Shown in pieces: positions 1-10,896 of a stretch of 64,000 nt of DNA (positions are counted from its first letter, which is position 1; every line of letters begins with the position of its first letter). The notes beneath the pieces are model-generated. The model made no database searches, was not told the origin of the DNA, and was given only the letters and a program-made list of their open reading frames with translations. The position numbers and the translations under genes were made by a program. The stretch is from Takakia lepidozioides. Taxonomy: Eukaryota; Streptophyta; Takakiopsida; Takakiales; Takakiaceae. The DNA is taken from assembly GCA_030704615.1 (NCBI GenBank), contig CM060732.1:4218001-4282000 (forward strand). The letters run 5' to 3'.

Positions 1-427
1 CTTCACGGCAAGCGCGGGAGGCTCATCTTTCTCGAGTTGAGCCTCACCGCGCCTAGCTATGGCGCCGTAGTGTGGATTCCCCATGGCGTGGGGTGCACTT
101 GGCTTGACTTGTATTTGAGTGATGAGGTTATATATGCATGAGTTTATGCTTCAGCTTTGTGAGCTCGCATGAGCTCGTGCTTGTATTCTTCTTCTTTATC
201 ACTCGATTGTGTGGACTAGTGACTGCCATAGTGGGCAGCGTAGTGGCAGCCTAGTGACTGACTAGTTGTAGCCTAGTGGTTGGACTAGTGGCTGGACTAG
301 TGGTAGACTAGTGGTATACTAGTGTGTGGTGTGCACATGTGTTGTGTGGTTTTGGACAGCGATGTAGTTGTGTAGCGATATGTATGCGCACGACATCCGT
401 TCCACCTTCACATACCTTAGTTGTTGA
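1..427. repeat. Gene-free left edge with short ACTAGT tandem repeat
   Basis: No gene is visible in the first 427 bases. Positions 211-323 hold about ten imperfect copies of a short unit built around GACTAGTGG, itself containing the palindrome ACTAGT. Positions 375-400 look like a decayed extra unit of the palindrome array that begins at 428, because they fall exactly one 53-bp step upstream and keep the right half of the palindrome. Confidence 0.7.
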
Positions 428-1145
428 ACGGAAATGTTGTGCCGCATTTCCGTCCCACAGCTCCATGCGTGAGATACAAAACGGAAATGCGGCGCCGCAT
501 TTCCGTTGTGGAATGTCGGAAGGTGCAACTCGGACGGAAATGTTGTGCCGCATTTCAGTTCCAGTGGTTCATGATTTTCAATCAGAACGGAAAAGTTGTA
601 CCGCATTTCCATTCCACTGTCACATACCGTACTTGTTGGACGGAAATGCGGCACCGCATTTCGTTCTGGAGAGTATAAAGGGGTTCCCCGGACGGAATTG
701 CGGTGCCGCATTTCCGTCGCACTGGTTGGTGCATGACTAAGATGCAAAACGGAAATGCGGCGCCGTATTTCCGTCCAACATCAATCAAAAGTAGCACACC
801 GGACGGAATGCGGAACCGCATTTCCGTCCACTGGATTCCATTGAAAGAGACCGGACGGAAATTCGGCACCACATTTCCGTTCCTGCCTATCTAAAGAGTC
901 CTAGTCGATGAAAATGCGCTGCCGCAATTATTTTCTACCGTGTGTTCCTAGTCCCGTTGGACCTAAATGCGATACCGCATTTCCGTTCCACCATGGGCCT
1001 GCTTTTACAGTGGATTGAATTGTGGTACCGCATTTCCGTTGCACCAGTATTTTGGTTTCCCTGTTGACGGAAATGCGGTGCCGCATTTCCGATCACAATC
1101 ATCGAGAGGATGATGTCGAACTGAGATGCGGGACCGCATTCCCAT
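428..1145. repeat. Array I: 14 palindromes at 53-bp pitch
   Basis: Fourteen 25-26 bp palindromes start at 428, 481, 534, 587, 640, 692, 749, 803, 855, 908, 961, 1014, 1067 and 1120. The consensus half-site is ACGGAAATGCGGC followed by its reverse complement; the copy at 481-506 is perfect. Spacers are 27 bp in all but two gaps (31 and 28) and show no obvious similarity to one another. Later units (908, 1014, 1120) are decayed in the left arm. The array ends about 380 bp upstream of the start codon of the next coding region. The regularity is read directly from the sequence; any function is unknown. Confidence 0.95.
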
Positions 1146-1527
1146 TCAGCCATGTGCAATGGGTTGGATTGTTCCGAAACAACATAATTGCGGCCTGTCT
1201 TAATGAGCACAGCTTGGTTGTCTAACTGTTTTAACTAACAGTCCTGGCACTTGTCAGTGCAAACGTTCATGTCTGCACCCGTTGATCCACCCTTAGGAGA
1301 AACTGTCAGGAGATGTTATTTTGTCGCCGAATCGGCCATCATTGTCATACTTATTGGATATGGAATCACACCTCCCACCTTCATGCATTTAGCTTGAAAC
1401 AATACTTTCCACTTCAATGTGCGACTTCCATCGTCGATGGACTCCGCAGATCCACTTAGATGGTGCCTGTGAGCCTTGGTCTGTCGCTATACTGAACCTC
1501 GCACTTGCCAACTTCGTGCGGTGTTTC

Positions 1528-1818
1528 ATGGCTCCGAATTCCTACGTTATAGTTTGCTGTCCTCCGCAACTTGGGAGAGCCTGGATCCCAAACGAGGGAG
1601 GACTTTGCAGAGTGACTGAAACTTACCTTTGTTCCAAATTCAAGCTCAAACCGGGCACAGTTTATTTGGAAGAAGAAAGGAAGGATGTTCCTGGACAGGG
1701 TGACGAGACCATTGTCGTGCTAGGTAACGACGGAGGTTGCGGAATCGAATGGCACGTACCCCCATCAGACACCATCCTGTACCGAGCTGTGGGAATGCCC
1801 ATTCCCTTTCCGAATTAG
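1528..1818 (+). CDS. N-terminal domain of Mutator-like element copy A
   Basis: This 96-residue reading frame starts with MAPNSYVIVCCPP and contains a block LKPGTVYLEEERKD followed by HVPPSDTILYRAVG. The same block recurs on the minus strand at 33313-33735 and in truncated form at 42919-43045, and in a diverged form at 54232-54480 in front of a complete transposase. The ATG at 1528 is chosen because the homologues begin at the equivalent place (MAEN...YCPP). The family is not one I can name; the association with the transposase in copies A and C suggests it is the element's N-terminal domain. The frame stops at 1818 and the next block opens at 1868 in another frame, so this copy is probably frameshifted. 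Confidence 0.6.
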   Translation: MAPNSYVIVCCPPQLGRAWIPNEGGLCRVTETYLCSKFKLKPGTVYLEEERKDVPGQGDETIVVLGNDGGCGIEWHVPPSDTILYRAVGMPIPFPN

Positions 1819-1867
1819 TCGCTGCCCACACCATCCACAAAGGAGTCGGGAAACCGACAGGCGGCCA

Positions 1868-4001
1868 TTGCCAACAGAGAGGTATGCAACGATAATCATT
1901 CCCGACCTAGGACCGTCAAGACCCTCCATAGCTTCTCGTGTGGACGTATTCGACATTTCCGACGAGGAAGATGAGTGCATTGAGGTCCCCATGTCCTCCA
2001 CACGGTCGTTCAAATCCGACATGGACGTCTCTGCAGGTGCTACGCATGTACCCTCGAGCATAACACCAACCCGGTCCATTGTGCAGCTCCTACGACAACA
2101 TCACCTCGATGGTTCTCGCTCCGAGCTGGCTGCTCTCGACTATGCCAAATTTCCAGTCAGGAAGGTAACGTATCTGCCTCCCAAAGTTGATGGCAATGTC
2201 ATCTACGGGTTTCCACATGTTACTTTGTCAAACAAAGCCTCAGGGATGTTAACAGACATGGATCGAAAGCATGACGGACACCCCTGGTGTGTGACGAAGA
2301 CCAGTAGCACGAAAATTGTTGATGGTGTTCGTGTACGATACGTCCTCTGTGCGGGGAAGCTGAGGTGCCTCAATCTCGCCTGCTTCCACTTTCTCTCCAA
2401 AGGAGGGCGGAGAAACGAGACGGATTGGACTGGCACAACCCATCATCCATTCATTGTCTCCAGCCAAGCTCCTGCGGGTACTTTCAAGTGCGCACATTGC
2501 AAAGAACCACCGACGTGCATGTCCATGTGCAGAGCCAAGCAATATTACGTAATCCATTTGCTCCCGGACTTGACTAGAGTTTGCATACACGTTGGGGTCC
2601 ACTGCCACCCCTTGGTGAGAGGCAACATGCGTGAGGCTGTGCAGGAAGCACACGACATCATAAAAGAGGAGGTGAAATTGAGCCCTGGAGCCAGACCAAA
2701 GCAGATTCAGCTGAAGGCAGCCCACAAGATTGCTCTTGGCAAAATCATGTCTGAAGATGGTTCAGACCGAGTGCCCTTGAACGAAGAGGAGATGCTTGTC
2801 CTGTTGGAGTCCGTCTCGCACGTTTGTAGTCCGAATGTGCGGAATCACATCGTATCTTGCAAGCAAGAGTTCGGCCGGGGGTCGGACATGCACTCAATCC
2901 TGGAGGTGAAACGAATGACTGGATATGACTATATCCAAGGTAGCAGGTTTCCAGGGCAAGGCAGCGAATCCGATCCTTGTTACATTTTTAAAATGTCGAC
3001 GTGTGGGCCTGGGAGTGGAGTCGACTTGGTCACTCGCATGACAACTGGAAACTTGTCGAATCCTTGGGTGATGTTTGATCACATCAAGTGAATTACAAAC
3101 CATCAGTGGTTGACTATGGGTGCGCATGTTTATGACTATCACTCCAAGAGGCTCATGACGATTGCAATCTGCGAGATGAAAGGGGAGGACACACAGTCGG
3201 AGATGCATCTGTGGGAGGGCATAAACGAGCAGATGGCAAGGGCGGGATTGGCATAGCCCAATTTTAGGGGATTCATGGCAGACAACGCTCAGGCCAACTG
3301 GGCAGTGGTGCGGCGTGTGTACGGTGAGGACCCCAATGTTCCAATGGAGGGGAAAGAGAGATCCTGTGGATTCCATTGGATGTAGAGTCTATCTCACTAC
3401 ACTATTAAATTTGTTGCTAGCTCATTCCAGGCTGAACACCGTGTCCTTTGTACGGCGTGGAAGGATGCACCCACATTTGATGATGCGGAGGTTAGGTTTG
3501 CTATCATCGAGGCTTGGTGGAACACGTCAGGTGCAGTGGAGACAACCGATTTGGGAGCCTTGCACAGCTGGTTGGGGTGGTGGCATTTCCGGTATCGACA
3601 GTTCGGACAGTACATGCGGGAGGTATGATGCTGTCATTTTCGTGCAATTGTCTTTCTATTATGGACCTTTCCATTGGTCCCTCACCATTGTTTGTGTCCT
3701 TGTAGGAGCGGTGCTTGGATTCCGATACGGACATGCCGAACACGAATATGGCAGAATCAGTCCACTCCTCCTGGCGAGCGTCTTCTGCCGCACATCTGGT
3801 GGACGTAGTGATGGCCACAACGGAGGACATCGACAGAGCAATCATGCAGCAAGCCACGTACTACAAGTTCCTGAGCGGGAAACAATGGGGCTTTGGGCCG
3901 GACAGGGAGGAATTGTTGGTACGAACAGCTTCGAGGTCGAAGAATCCACTGAAATGGGCGACAACATTGCGAGAGAAGATCAAAGGGACGCCTCTGCACC
4001 G
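1868..4001 (+). pseudogene. Mutator-like (SWIM-class) transposase, copy A, truncated
   Basis: An open frame of 407 codons (1868-3091) carries an acidic linker (DISDEEDE), a Cys/His-rich putative zinc-binding segment (FKCAHCKEPPTCMSMC, then CIHVGVHCHP) and the conserved GYDYIQGSRFPGQG block. Homology to copy B continues past three in-frame stops: TGA 3089-3091 (CGA in copy B), TAG 3254-3256 and TAG 3383-3385, the last shared with copy B. After the stops come the catalytic-type motifs FMADNAQANW and CGFHW typical of Mutator-like DDE transposases. An 83-bp GT-AG intron lies at 3623-3705. Homology with copy B ends at about 4001, so the C-terminal SWIM finger is missing. A dead, truncated transposon copy. 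Confidence 0.8.
3623..3705 (+). other. GT-AG intron in transposase copy A
   Basis: The coding sequence ...CGGGAG is followed by GTATGATG and closes with CCTTGTAG before GAGCGGTGC. Joining the exons restores the frame into SDTDMPNTNMAESVHSSW, which aligns with copies B and C. Copy B has an intron of identical length at 47116-47198; copy C has an 815-bp intron at the same place. Confidence 0.85.
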
Positions 4002-4970
4002 GTACTTGGCCCCTTGGTAACTCCATACATCTCCTCCATCGTGTCCCACAACAATGGTACGGGAATGGCTTGCGCCCTTGACAAGAATCCTCCTGACTGG
4101 GTAGAGAACCTGTTGCGGCCTATGGCTTAGACTAGTACTAGGTTTGTAACATAAACCTGCACCTGCACCTGCATCCACCGCAAGCACTCCTATGGTCTGC
4201 TAGTCATCAACCCAGCCTCACCATAAGAGAAACAATGATGGTCTAACTGGTCATCACCCCATCATGCTCTAGGATTGGCCGATGATCAAATCCGGACCAA
4301 CCTCCTATGAGAACAAGCGCCCACACAAAACTGACATGGCGCACAGTCAAGCATGCAGGTGTGGGGGGATCCAAACACAAGAAAATCAAGACAGTAACTC
4401 CCCCACACCAAAAAAACACTCCACAGTGTCGCTCCTGCAAGACACCCCAGCCCACACCCGGACTGACTCTTGCCTCCACCTACGGGGAAGAGACCAAAGC
4501 AATTCCTAATCCCATAATGCTCTCATCCCACTAGTTTCCCCCTATTTCTAAACGCTCTTGCTCGTGACCAACAAACATGACTACCTTCTAGGGTCTCTCA
4601 AATAACTCTCCAAGAGCCCTCAAGATGTCTCTCAGACAATCTCACTAAGGCTCCCAAAGCTTGCACAATTGGACTCCAAATAGTCCACCAAGCCCCCAAG
4701 AGCCTGCCAGAATCTTGGCCCTCAAGGACCCCAAATAGTCCTCCCAACAAGTCGTCAAAGACTCATTAAGCTCGATTGTCCTCCAAGGGCCCAAAATAGC
4801 CCTCCACAAGCTCCAAAAACTTGCCAAATATTGACCTCAAAGACCCCAAATAGTCCTCCAAGCTCTTCAATGTGTCTTACAAAATCTCCTCAAAGTGTAT
4901 TCCAAAAGCTCCTCAAATGGCCCCCCAAAGATCCTCCAAAGGCAATACTCCTCCAAATACACCCTAGATG
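4002..4970. repeat. Gene-free stretch with a degenerate 55-bp tandem repeat
   Basis: No coding signal was found. From about 4590 the plus strand is CT-rich and carries a weak tandem repeat whose clearest landmark, CCAAATAGTCCTCC and variants, recurs near 4676, 4731, 4792 and 4846, a spacing of about 55 bp. The short open frames here have no recognisable content. Confidence 0.55.
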
Positions 4971-4972
4971 TC

Positions 4973-5202
4973 ATACTCTTTTAATGAAAACGTATGGTAG
5001 GCAAAGTCTCTCCACTTGTATCCATACTCTATTAAACAAGTGTATGGTGGGACAGAGGGTGCCCATACTTTGTTTACAAAAATGTATGTTGGGCAGAGGG
5101 ACCCCATACGCTGTTCACAAAAGAGTATGTGGGGCCCATACTCTTTTCACAAAAGTGTATGCTGTGGCAGAGGGAGCCCATACCCAGTTTCTTGAAGTGT
5201 AT
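4973..5202. repeat. Array II: six CATAC...GTATG hairpins
   Basis: Six imperfect inverted repeats of about 24 bp start at 4973, 5022, 5063, 5104, 5137 and 5178. Each has a CATAC arm, a T-rich then A-rich middle (as in CATACTCTTTT and AAAAGTGTATG) and a GTATG arm. Spacing is 33-49 bp. The spacers contain GGGCAGAGGGAGCC-like sequence and are partly related to each other. Confidence 0.8.
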
Positions 5203-7200
5203 GGAGACTAGGGTTTGTAGAGTATAGTAAGACACCATACACATGATTGCTCATGATCCATGCTTCTACCCCAAGCCTTAAGGAGTTTATTTAGTGGTGA
5301 GAAACACCTTCTTCATGGTATCTTCCCCCCTAACATGCATGCAAGATTGCATTGTCTTACCTTGCAATGCATTCATCACAAATTGCCATGTTCCTCTTGA
5401 TCTCTTTGGAACTCATAGCAAGCTAATGTACCCAATGACAAGCACCAAGCCTTGCTTCAATTTGATTTTTGTATGCCATCTTCCATGTGCTTTCCCTCGC
5501 ATGGGCTAGTCACACACACTTCCATCTCTTGACCTAGGTGCGGTCATTCACCATAATGTGTATCCACACCTCTATTCAAGAGCTCATCTTCTCAAACTTG
5601 ACGTCACAAGCCCTAAAGAGCATGCTCCACATAAACATCACTTGCTTGATCAACCATCCACCACAAAACTTAAGCAAAAAGGGAATGAATACATGAGCTT
5701 CACCTTCCCCTTCCTTGTCTTGTCACATGCTAATATATGGTTGAAGTTGCTATGCATGCCTTGAGCCACAATCTCCTTTTCTTCATGAAGACCACCTCCA
5801 ATGATCTCCCACATGTGCTCCAAGCTCTTCAATACTCTTGGTTTCACATCATCATGGATAGAATTCTCACCCACATGCTTCCCTTTGGAGTCATCTTGAG
5901 CTTCTTGATGCTCTCCAAGCGGTTGTTTTTGTTGTCTTCAAGCCCTAGCCTATGTAGCTCCTTGGCTTTTCTTCCACAACATGCACCACCTCATACACAA
6001 GGAATTAACTTGCTCACTTCACCTTCTAGCTCTCCTCAAGCTTGAATTGGAAGCCACACTTGGAAAGCATGCTCCACACATGCGCCACTTGCTTGGTCAA
6101 CCACTTGCTTCACTAAGAGCAATCCAAGAACTCATAGAACTAGCAAAAGCACTACCTTCTAGTGCCCGCCTTAGCTTGCTTGTTTGTCAACCAAATGAAA
6201 CCCCACTTGGCTTCATTTCACTATGGACAGAACAACCACTTCTTAGCTTCTCTTGAGCTACTCAATGCTCCTCTACCTTGGTTGTACTCCTTCTATGGTG
6301 TTTCCAACCCAAACATGTGCCGCACTTTGGCTTCTCTTTCACACCATGAACAACTAGAGCTTGTTCTTGAAACCCTAGTGTCTATCTTCTCCACACACAA
6401 GATGCTTATCTTGTGATGCAAGAGCTCTTTTCCAAGCTCTCCACCTCTATAGAGCAAAGTAATGCTTCTCAAACCCTAACATCCATGTTCTCCACGCCAC
6501 AAGGATTTTTCTTTGCAACACCTGCAACACCTTGCAACACAAGAGCTCTCTACCAAGCTGTCTCCAACACACAAGTGTTAAACTAACCCTTACACTTTGC
6601 ACTCACAAGCATAAGGAGATCTTCTTGTAGTGATAATGGAAGTGAACACACAATGGAAACACTCCACTCATGAATCCACTCAGTCACATAAACTAAGTCA
6701 AGCCAAGGGCACCTTTGCTAAGGGAATCCACCCTACAAAGCCCTCACCACACTCCCTCTCAATACCTAGAGCTATGGAGGTGGGAGAGCTCATGGAGGCT
6801 CAACTACAAGAAGATGAGCCCTCCTCAACCCTCACAAGGGGAAAACCCATCCCCATATCCCAAGTGAGGCTTGACACCTCACTTGGCATATGAGACCAAA
6901 TGAAGTCCCAACACACAAAATGCACATATAAATATCCAAAATGTCCTAGTTAACTAGAAGTAGGTAATTCTAGTTAACCACGACTAAAACCATGACAAAT
7001 TAGCTCCGAGACTACCGAAGGAGAGCTGCACCCGAGATCTACCCTTCCTAATAGACATGCGGTGCTTTCAATTAACCTCGGACTCATCACCCAGAAGGGG
7101 ACAACGCTTAGAACTACGAGAGCTGCCAACTTGGCGGGATGTTGTCCTTCCATAGCACCTTAGTGTCCAAGTGGTAGGAGGCATTTCAGCAGATTCAGAT
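5203..7200. other. Gene-free pyrimidine-rich region
   Basis: About 2 kb rich in C and T on the plus strand. Open frames exist but are leucine/serine/histidine-rich by composition and have no domain I recognise. A phrase near CACTTGCTTGATCAACCA recurs at about 5640 and 6085, hinting at old duplicated repeats. No RNA gene or transposon termini were identified. Confidence 0.5.
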
Positions 7201-7205
7201 ACGTT

Positions 7206-7690
7206 TATTTGTATCTTGCTTAAGTGCATCAAGATGAGAGGTCTGGAAGCTGGAAAACAGGTGCACACTCAATACCCTCGTGGGCATGTATGAAGGGAGT
7301 GTTCAACAGTATGGCTGAACGAGATGTGGGTGTTATGGAGTGCGATGATTGCAGATATGCACAGCAAGGGCGCGGGATGGAGGCTTTGAGAACTATGAGC
7401 AAATGATGTGCGAAGGGGTGAAGCCCAACCACATCACATTTGTTTGTGTTTGCAATACATGTGCAAGCCTGGGAGCTTTGGGAAAGGGGAAAGAGGTCCA
7501 TGGTGACATCGTCAAAGCTGGAATTGTACCAGATGTCATCCTGAACACTGCCCTGGTGGACATGTATGCCAAATGTGGGTGCATCGAGGATCCAAAGGGG
7601 CTGAACGAGATGTGGTGTCATGGAACGCAATGCTTGCAGGATATGCACAACAAGGGCACGGGATGGAGGCTTTGAGAACTATGAGCAAAT
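7206..7690 (+). pseudogene. Pentatricopeptide repeat (PPR) gene fragment
   Basis: Reading across frames gives typical plant PPR blocks: MRGLEAGKQVHTQ near 7231, then GVKPNHITFVCVCNTCASLG, KGKEVHGDIVKAGIVPDV and ALVDMYAKCGCIEDP (7349-7590). These are the L and S type repeats of PLS-class RNA-binding proteins that act in organelle RNA processing or editing. The frame is broken near 7290 and again near 7600, and the unit boundary GGATGGAGGCTTTGAG occurs twice (7377 and 7661), one repeat apart. At about 7690 the homology stops and satellite sequence begins. A truncated relic, not a working gene. Confidence 0.75.
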
Positions 7691-7751
7691 GAAGTCGGAT
7701 GAAGTCGTCTCAGGGGGAGAGGCCGACACCTGGCCGACAGAGAATATCCCT

Positions 7752-9200
7752 CGGATGAAAAAAATGGCGCCGAATTTCCATTAGAGGCCGTTCGGAAGAA
7801 GTTGTCTTGGGGGGAGAGGCCGACACCTGGCCGACAGAGAACATCCCACGGATGGAAAAATGGCGCCAAATTTCGTCAGATGAAGTCGTCTCGGGGGGAG
7901 AGGCCGACACCTGGCTGACAGAGAACATCCCTCGGATGGAAAAACGGCGCCAAATCTCCAATGAGGCCGTTCGGATGAAGTTGTCTCGGAGGGAGGGGCC
8001 GACACCTGGCCTACAGAGAATATCCCCCGGATGGCAAAACGGCGCCGAATTTCCATACGAGGCCCGTCGGATGAAGTCGTCTCAGGGGGAGAGGCCGACA
8101 CCTGGCCGATAGAGAATATCCCTCGGATGAAAAAAACGGCGCCGAATTTCCATTAGAAGCCGTTCGGATGAAGTTGTCTCAGGGGGAGAGGCCGACACCT
8201 GGCCGACAGAGAACATCCCACGGATGGAAAAATGGCGCCAAATTTCAATACGAGGCCCGTCGGATGAAGTCGTCTCGGGGGGAGAGGCCAACACCTGGCT
8301 GACAGAGAACATCCCTCGGATGGAAAAACGGCGCCGAATCTCCAATGAGGCCGTTCGGATGAAGTTGTCTCAGAGGGAGAGGCCGACACCTGGCCTACAG
8401 AGAATATCCCCCGGATGGCAAAACGGCGCCGAATTTCCATACGAGGCCCGTCGGATGAAGTCGTCTCAGGGGGAGAGGCCGACACCTGGCCGACAGAGAA
8501 CATCCCTCGGATGGAAAAATGGCGCCGAATTTCCATCCGAGGCCGTTCGGATGAAGTTGTCTCGAGGGGAGACGCCGACACCTGGCCGACAGAGAACATC
8601 CCCCGGATGGAAAAATGGCGCCGAATTTCCATACGAGGCCCGTCGGATGAAGTCGTCTCGGGGGGAGAGGCCGACACCTGGCCGACAGAGAACATCCCTC
8701 GGATGGTAAAACGGCGCCGAATTTCCATCCGAGGCCGTTCGGATGAAGTTGTCTCGAGGGGAGACGCCGACACCTGGCCGACAGAGAACATCCCCCGGAT
8801 GGAAAAACGGCGCCGAATTTCCATCCGAGGCCGTTCGGATGAAGTCGTCTCGGGGGGAGAGGCAGACACCTGGCCGACAGAGAACATCCCCCGGATGGAA
8901 AAACGGCGCCGAATTTCCACTCGAGGCCCGTCGGATGAAGTCGTCTTGGGGGGAGAGGCCGACACCTGGCCAACAGAGAACAACCTCCGGATGGAAAAAC
9001 GGCGCCGAATTTCCGCTCATGGCCCGTCGGATGAAGTCGTCTCGGGGGGAGAGGCCGACATCTAGCCGACAAAGAACATCCCTCGGATGGAAAAACGGCG
9101 CCGTATTTCCATCCAAGGCCGCACGGATGGAGTCGTCTCGGGGGGAGTGGCCGAAAGAGATCATCTGCAGGATGGAAAAACGGCGCTGAATATCCATCAA
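7752..9200. repeat. Array III: 96-bp satellite with central palindrome
   Basis: Sixteen units start at 7752, 7849, 7933, 8028, 8124, 8221, 8317, 8412, 8508, 8604, 8700, 8796, 8892, 8988, 9084 and about 9168; eleven of the fifteen intervals are 95-96 bp, two are 97 and two are 84. Each unit has a roughly 34-bp palindrome with half-site CGGATGGAAATTCGGC (often GGATGGAAAAATGGC) and a conserved spacer containing GAAGTCGTCTCGGGGGGAG and CCGACACCTGGCCGACAG. Two spacer versions alternate, and the block 7752-8123 is duplicated as 8124-8507. Because 96 is divisible by three the array is open in several frames on both strands; those frames are not genes. Confidence 0.93.
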
Positions 9201-9388
9201 CAGACGCCCGTATCGACCCTTCATCAACAATTTTGATTCGTTTTTCGCGTTTTTTTGTCTAATCAGTCACTCAACTTAGAGTTTTTCGCCTGCGGTCCAC
9301 TTTTTGGCACGTTATGCCCACCAATGTCGTCCGGTAGAGACAAATTCGGTGCCGGATTCCATCCATGAGGTGGACCGACTTACTTGCA

Positions 9389-9622
9389 GGATGGAAATTC
9401 GGCGCCGGTTTTCCATCTCGCAGCGCTCCGGTTTACCTGCAGGATGGAAAGTCGGCGCCAGTTTTCCATCCGGCCGCGCTCCCGCTTGCCTGCAGGATGG
9501 AAATTTGGCGCTGGTTTTCCATCCGGCTGCTTCTGGATGAGAACGTCTCGGGCGGAGGGAGGGCCACGGTGTGTCCCACTTCATCCGCTGAATGGAAATT
9601 CGGCGCCGTTTTTTTCCATCCA
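9389..9622. repeat. Array IV: 53-bp palindrome repeats upstream of MPR gene 1
   Basis: Palindromes with half-site GGATGGAAATTCGGC start at 9389, 9442 and 9495, exactly 53 bp apart, with a fourth at about 9590. The spacer has CGCTCC then ACCTGCA, the same spacer as the larger array at 34972-35596. The array lies about 250 bp upstream of the ATG at 9873. Confidence 0.9.
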
Positions 9623-9872
9623 GCGGGCTGTTGATGAAGTCTCGGGGGGAGGGTGGGCCAGGTGGCGCCTGTGGGCGACCTCCATAACTACATTTAAGGG
9701 CGCAATTGCGCATTAAATGTCCTCCGCCGTCTGTTTTGAACCGGACGTTCTACACGGATACCGCGCTTGCTTCTCGGATACGCCTTCGACACCTGATGTG
9801 ACGGGTGGATGACGTTCCATTTGAGGCATGTACGCACGCATTCTGCGGGAGATTTTTCTTTTACTCGGACTT

Positions 9873-10568
9873 ATGCCGCGTGGAGAAGGGCGTGGCTCTC
9901 TTGAGAGAAACCCCACATCCAGACCGCGTCGCAAACTGAAGCCTTTGTACTACGGGTGGCAATGCGGCAATGCCGACCAGCCGAACGGCGACAAAGCGGC
10001 AACGCGCCTTCTGTACAGGTACATACGCGTTGCTTGTTGGAGAAAGGTCATTTGTCCTTCCAGCCGCCATTCTTCCTCGCATGGAGGAACCCTGGAGCTG
10101 ACTCCATGTACACTGACGTTATCGTGAAGGAGTGGCATCTGGAGCATTTGCGCGACTGCCCTTGGTATGTGGACCTTCCGCCCGGCTCGCTTGACTCATC
10201 CGAGTTCCAATTGAATCTGGATGCGGAGGCCCGACAAAACCTTGAGCTCAACCCTCCCACGTCTTCCTGTGGACTAGCAAGGCTTCTGCAGGGCATGGAC
10301 AAGAAACATGACGTCTTCCGAACCTAGTCGTGTACAGCAGATTTTAGACGAGGCAAGCCTCATGAAAATGAAGATGAGGGAGGAGGCAGCAGCTATTAGA
10401 GCCCGTCAGGCTCGTAGATTTGTCTTGGATTCTGCTAAGGAAAGTGGGGGAGAAGAGGCAGAAGATTCCCAGGAGGTGAGGTGGACAGTCCCCCAAGGAG
10501 AGGACGGAATTTTTGAGAGGCATAGTGGAACTGATGCATCACAGAGCTCGGAGGATGGGGGGGGATGA
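9873..10568 (+). CDS. MPR-family gene 1 (exons uncertain)
   Basis: The ATG at 9873 opens MPRGEGRGSLERNP and RPRRKLKPLYYG, which is matched by a second gene at 35798 with a 3-bp length difference, so start and frame are conserved. Downstream, in another frame, 10070-10327 reads AWRNPGADSMYTDVIVKEW and LRDCPWYVDLPPG. This aligns with WSDPANDPTMYTAGILKDW and FRDCGWYLDCPPE in the methyltransferase-like gene at 14.2 kb, so an intron or frameshift separates the two parts. A charged tail follows at 10308-10568. Function is unknown; the shared segment suggests a relative of the 14-kb gene that lost its catalytic half. Exon joins were not resolved. Confidence 0.5.
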
Positions 10569-10739
10569 GGGGGATGAGGAGGAAGGTGGGGCAAGTTCCT
10601 CGGAGGGTGTAAGAGAGTAGTGCCCATTCTGGCTATGACAGTTATGACACACTTGTATAGATGTGGCTTGCCACAAAATTTGCAATAAAATGTTGCATTT
10701 CATTGCTATGACGAGTCCACTGGTGCCACATTCCAACTT

Positions 10740-10850
10740 CACATGACCCTATTTCCGTGCCTCCTAACCCTATTTCCGTGGACACACAATGGTCCGCTCA
10801 TGTTTTTTTTTTTTTTCCCGCTCATGCTCATGCCGCTCATGAAATAGCAG
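10740..10850. repeat. CTATTTC...GAAATAG bounded segment with CTCATG cluster
   Basis: Two copies of CCTATTTCCGTG (about 10747 and 10769) are followed by several CGCTCATG motifs and the sequence GCTCATGAAATAG ending near 10849. CTATTTC and GAAATAG are inverted copies. Similar ends occur at 36820-36849 and 49390-49428. It may be a small inverted-repeat element, but target duplications were not identified. Confidence 0.4.
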
Positions 10851-10896
10851 CCCCCATGAAAACCATGACTCCCCAAGAAAAATATTAAAAAAAACC

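Noticed and set aside
308-894. Open frames of 60-142 codons over array I
   Set aside because: They arise because stops are rare in the palindrome sequence; repeated NGNAAPHFR-type peptides are translations of the palindromes on either strand.
428-1145. A true CRISPR array
   Set aside because: Repeat and spacer lengths fit, but the repeats are full palindromes with varied sequence, the surrounding DNA is eukaryotic with introns and plant transposons, and no cas gene or leader is present.
4282-6893. Numerous 60-126 codon frames in the CT-rich region
   Set aside because: None has a recognisable domain, conserved partner in the window or splice context; amino-acid content simply follows the pyrimidine bias.
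7860-8240. E2F-type sites (TTTGGCGC) inside array units
   Set aside because: The exact word appears only in a few diverged units (for example 7863 and 8232); the consensus unit has TTCGGCGC, so the match is likely a by-product of drift.
8153-9230. Long overlapping open frames of 148-276 codons on both strands in the 96-bp array
   Set aside because: The unit length is divisible by three, so any frame open in one unit stays open through the array; the peptides are pure repeats of the satellite and occur in five frames at once.
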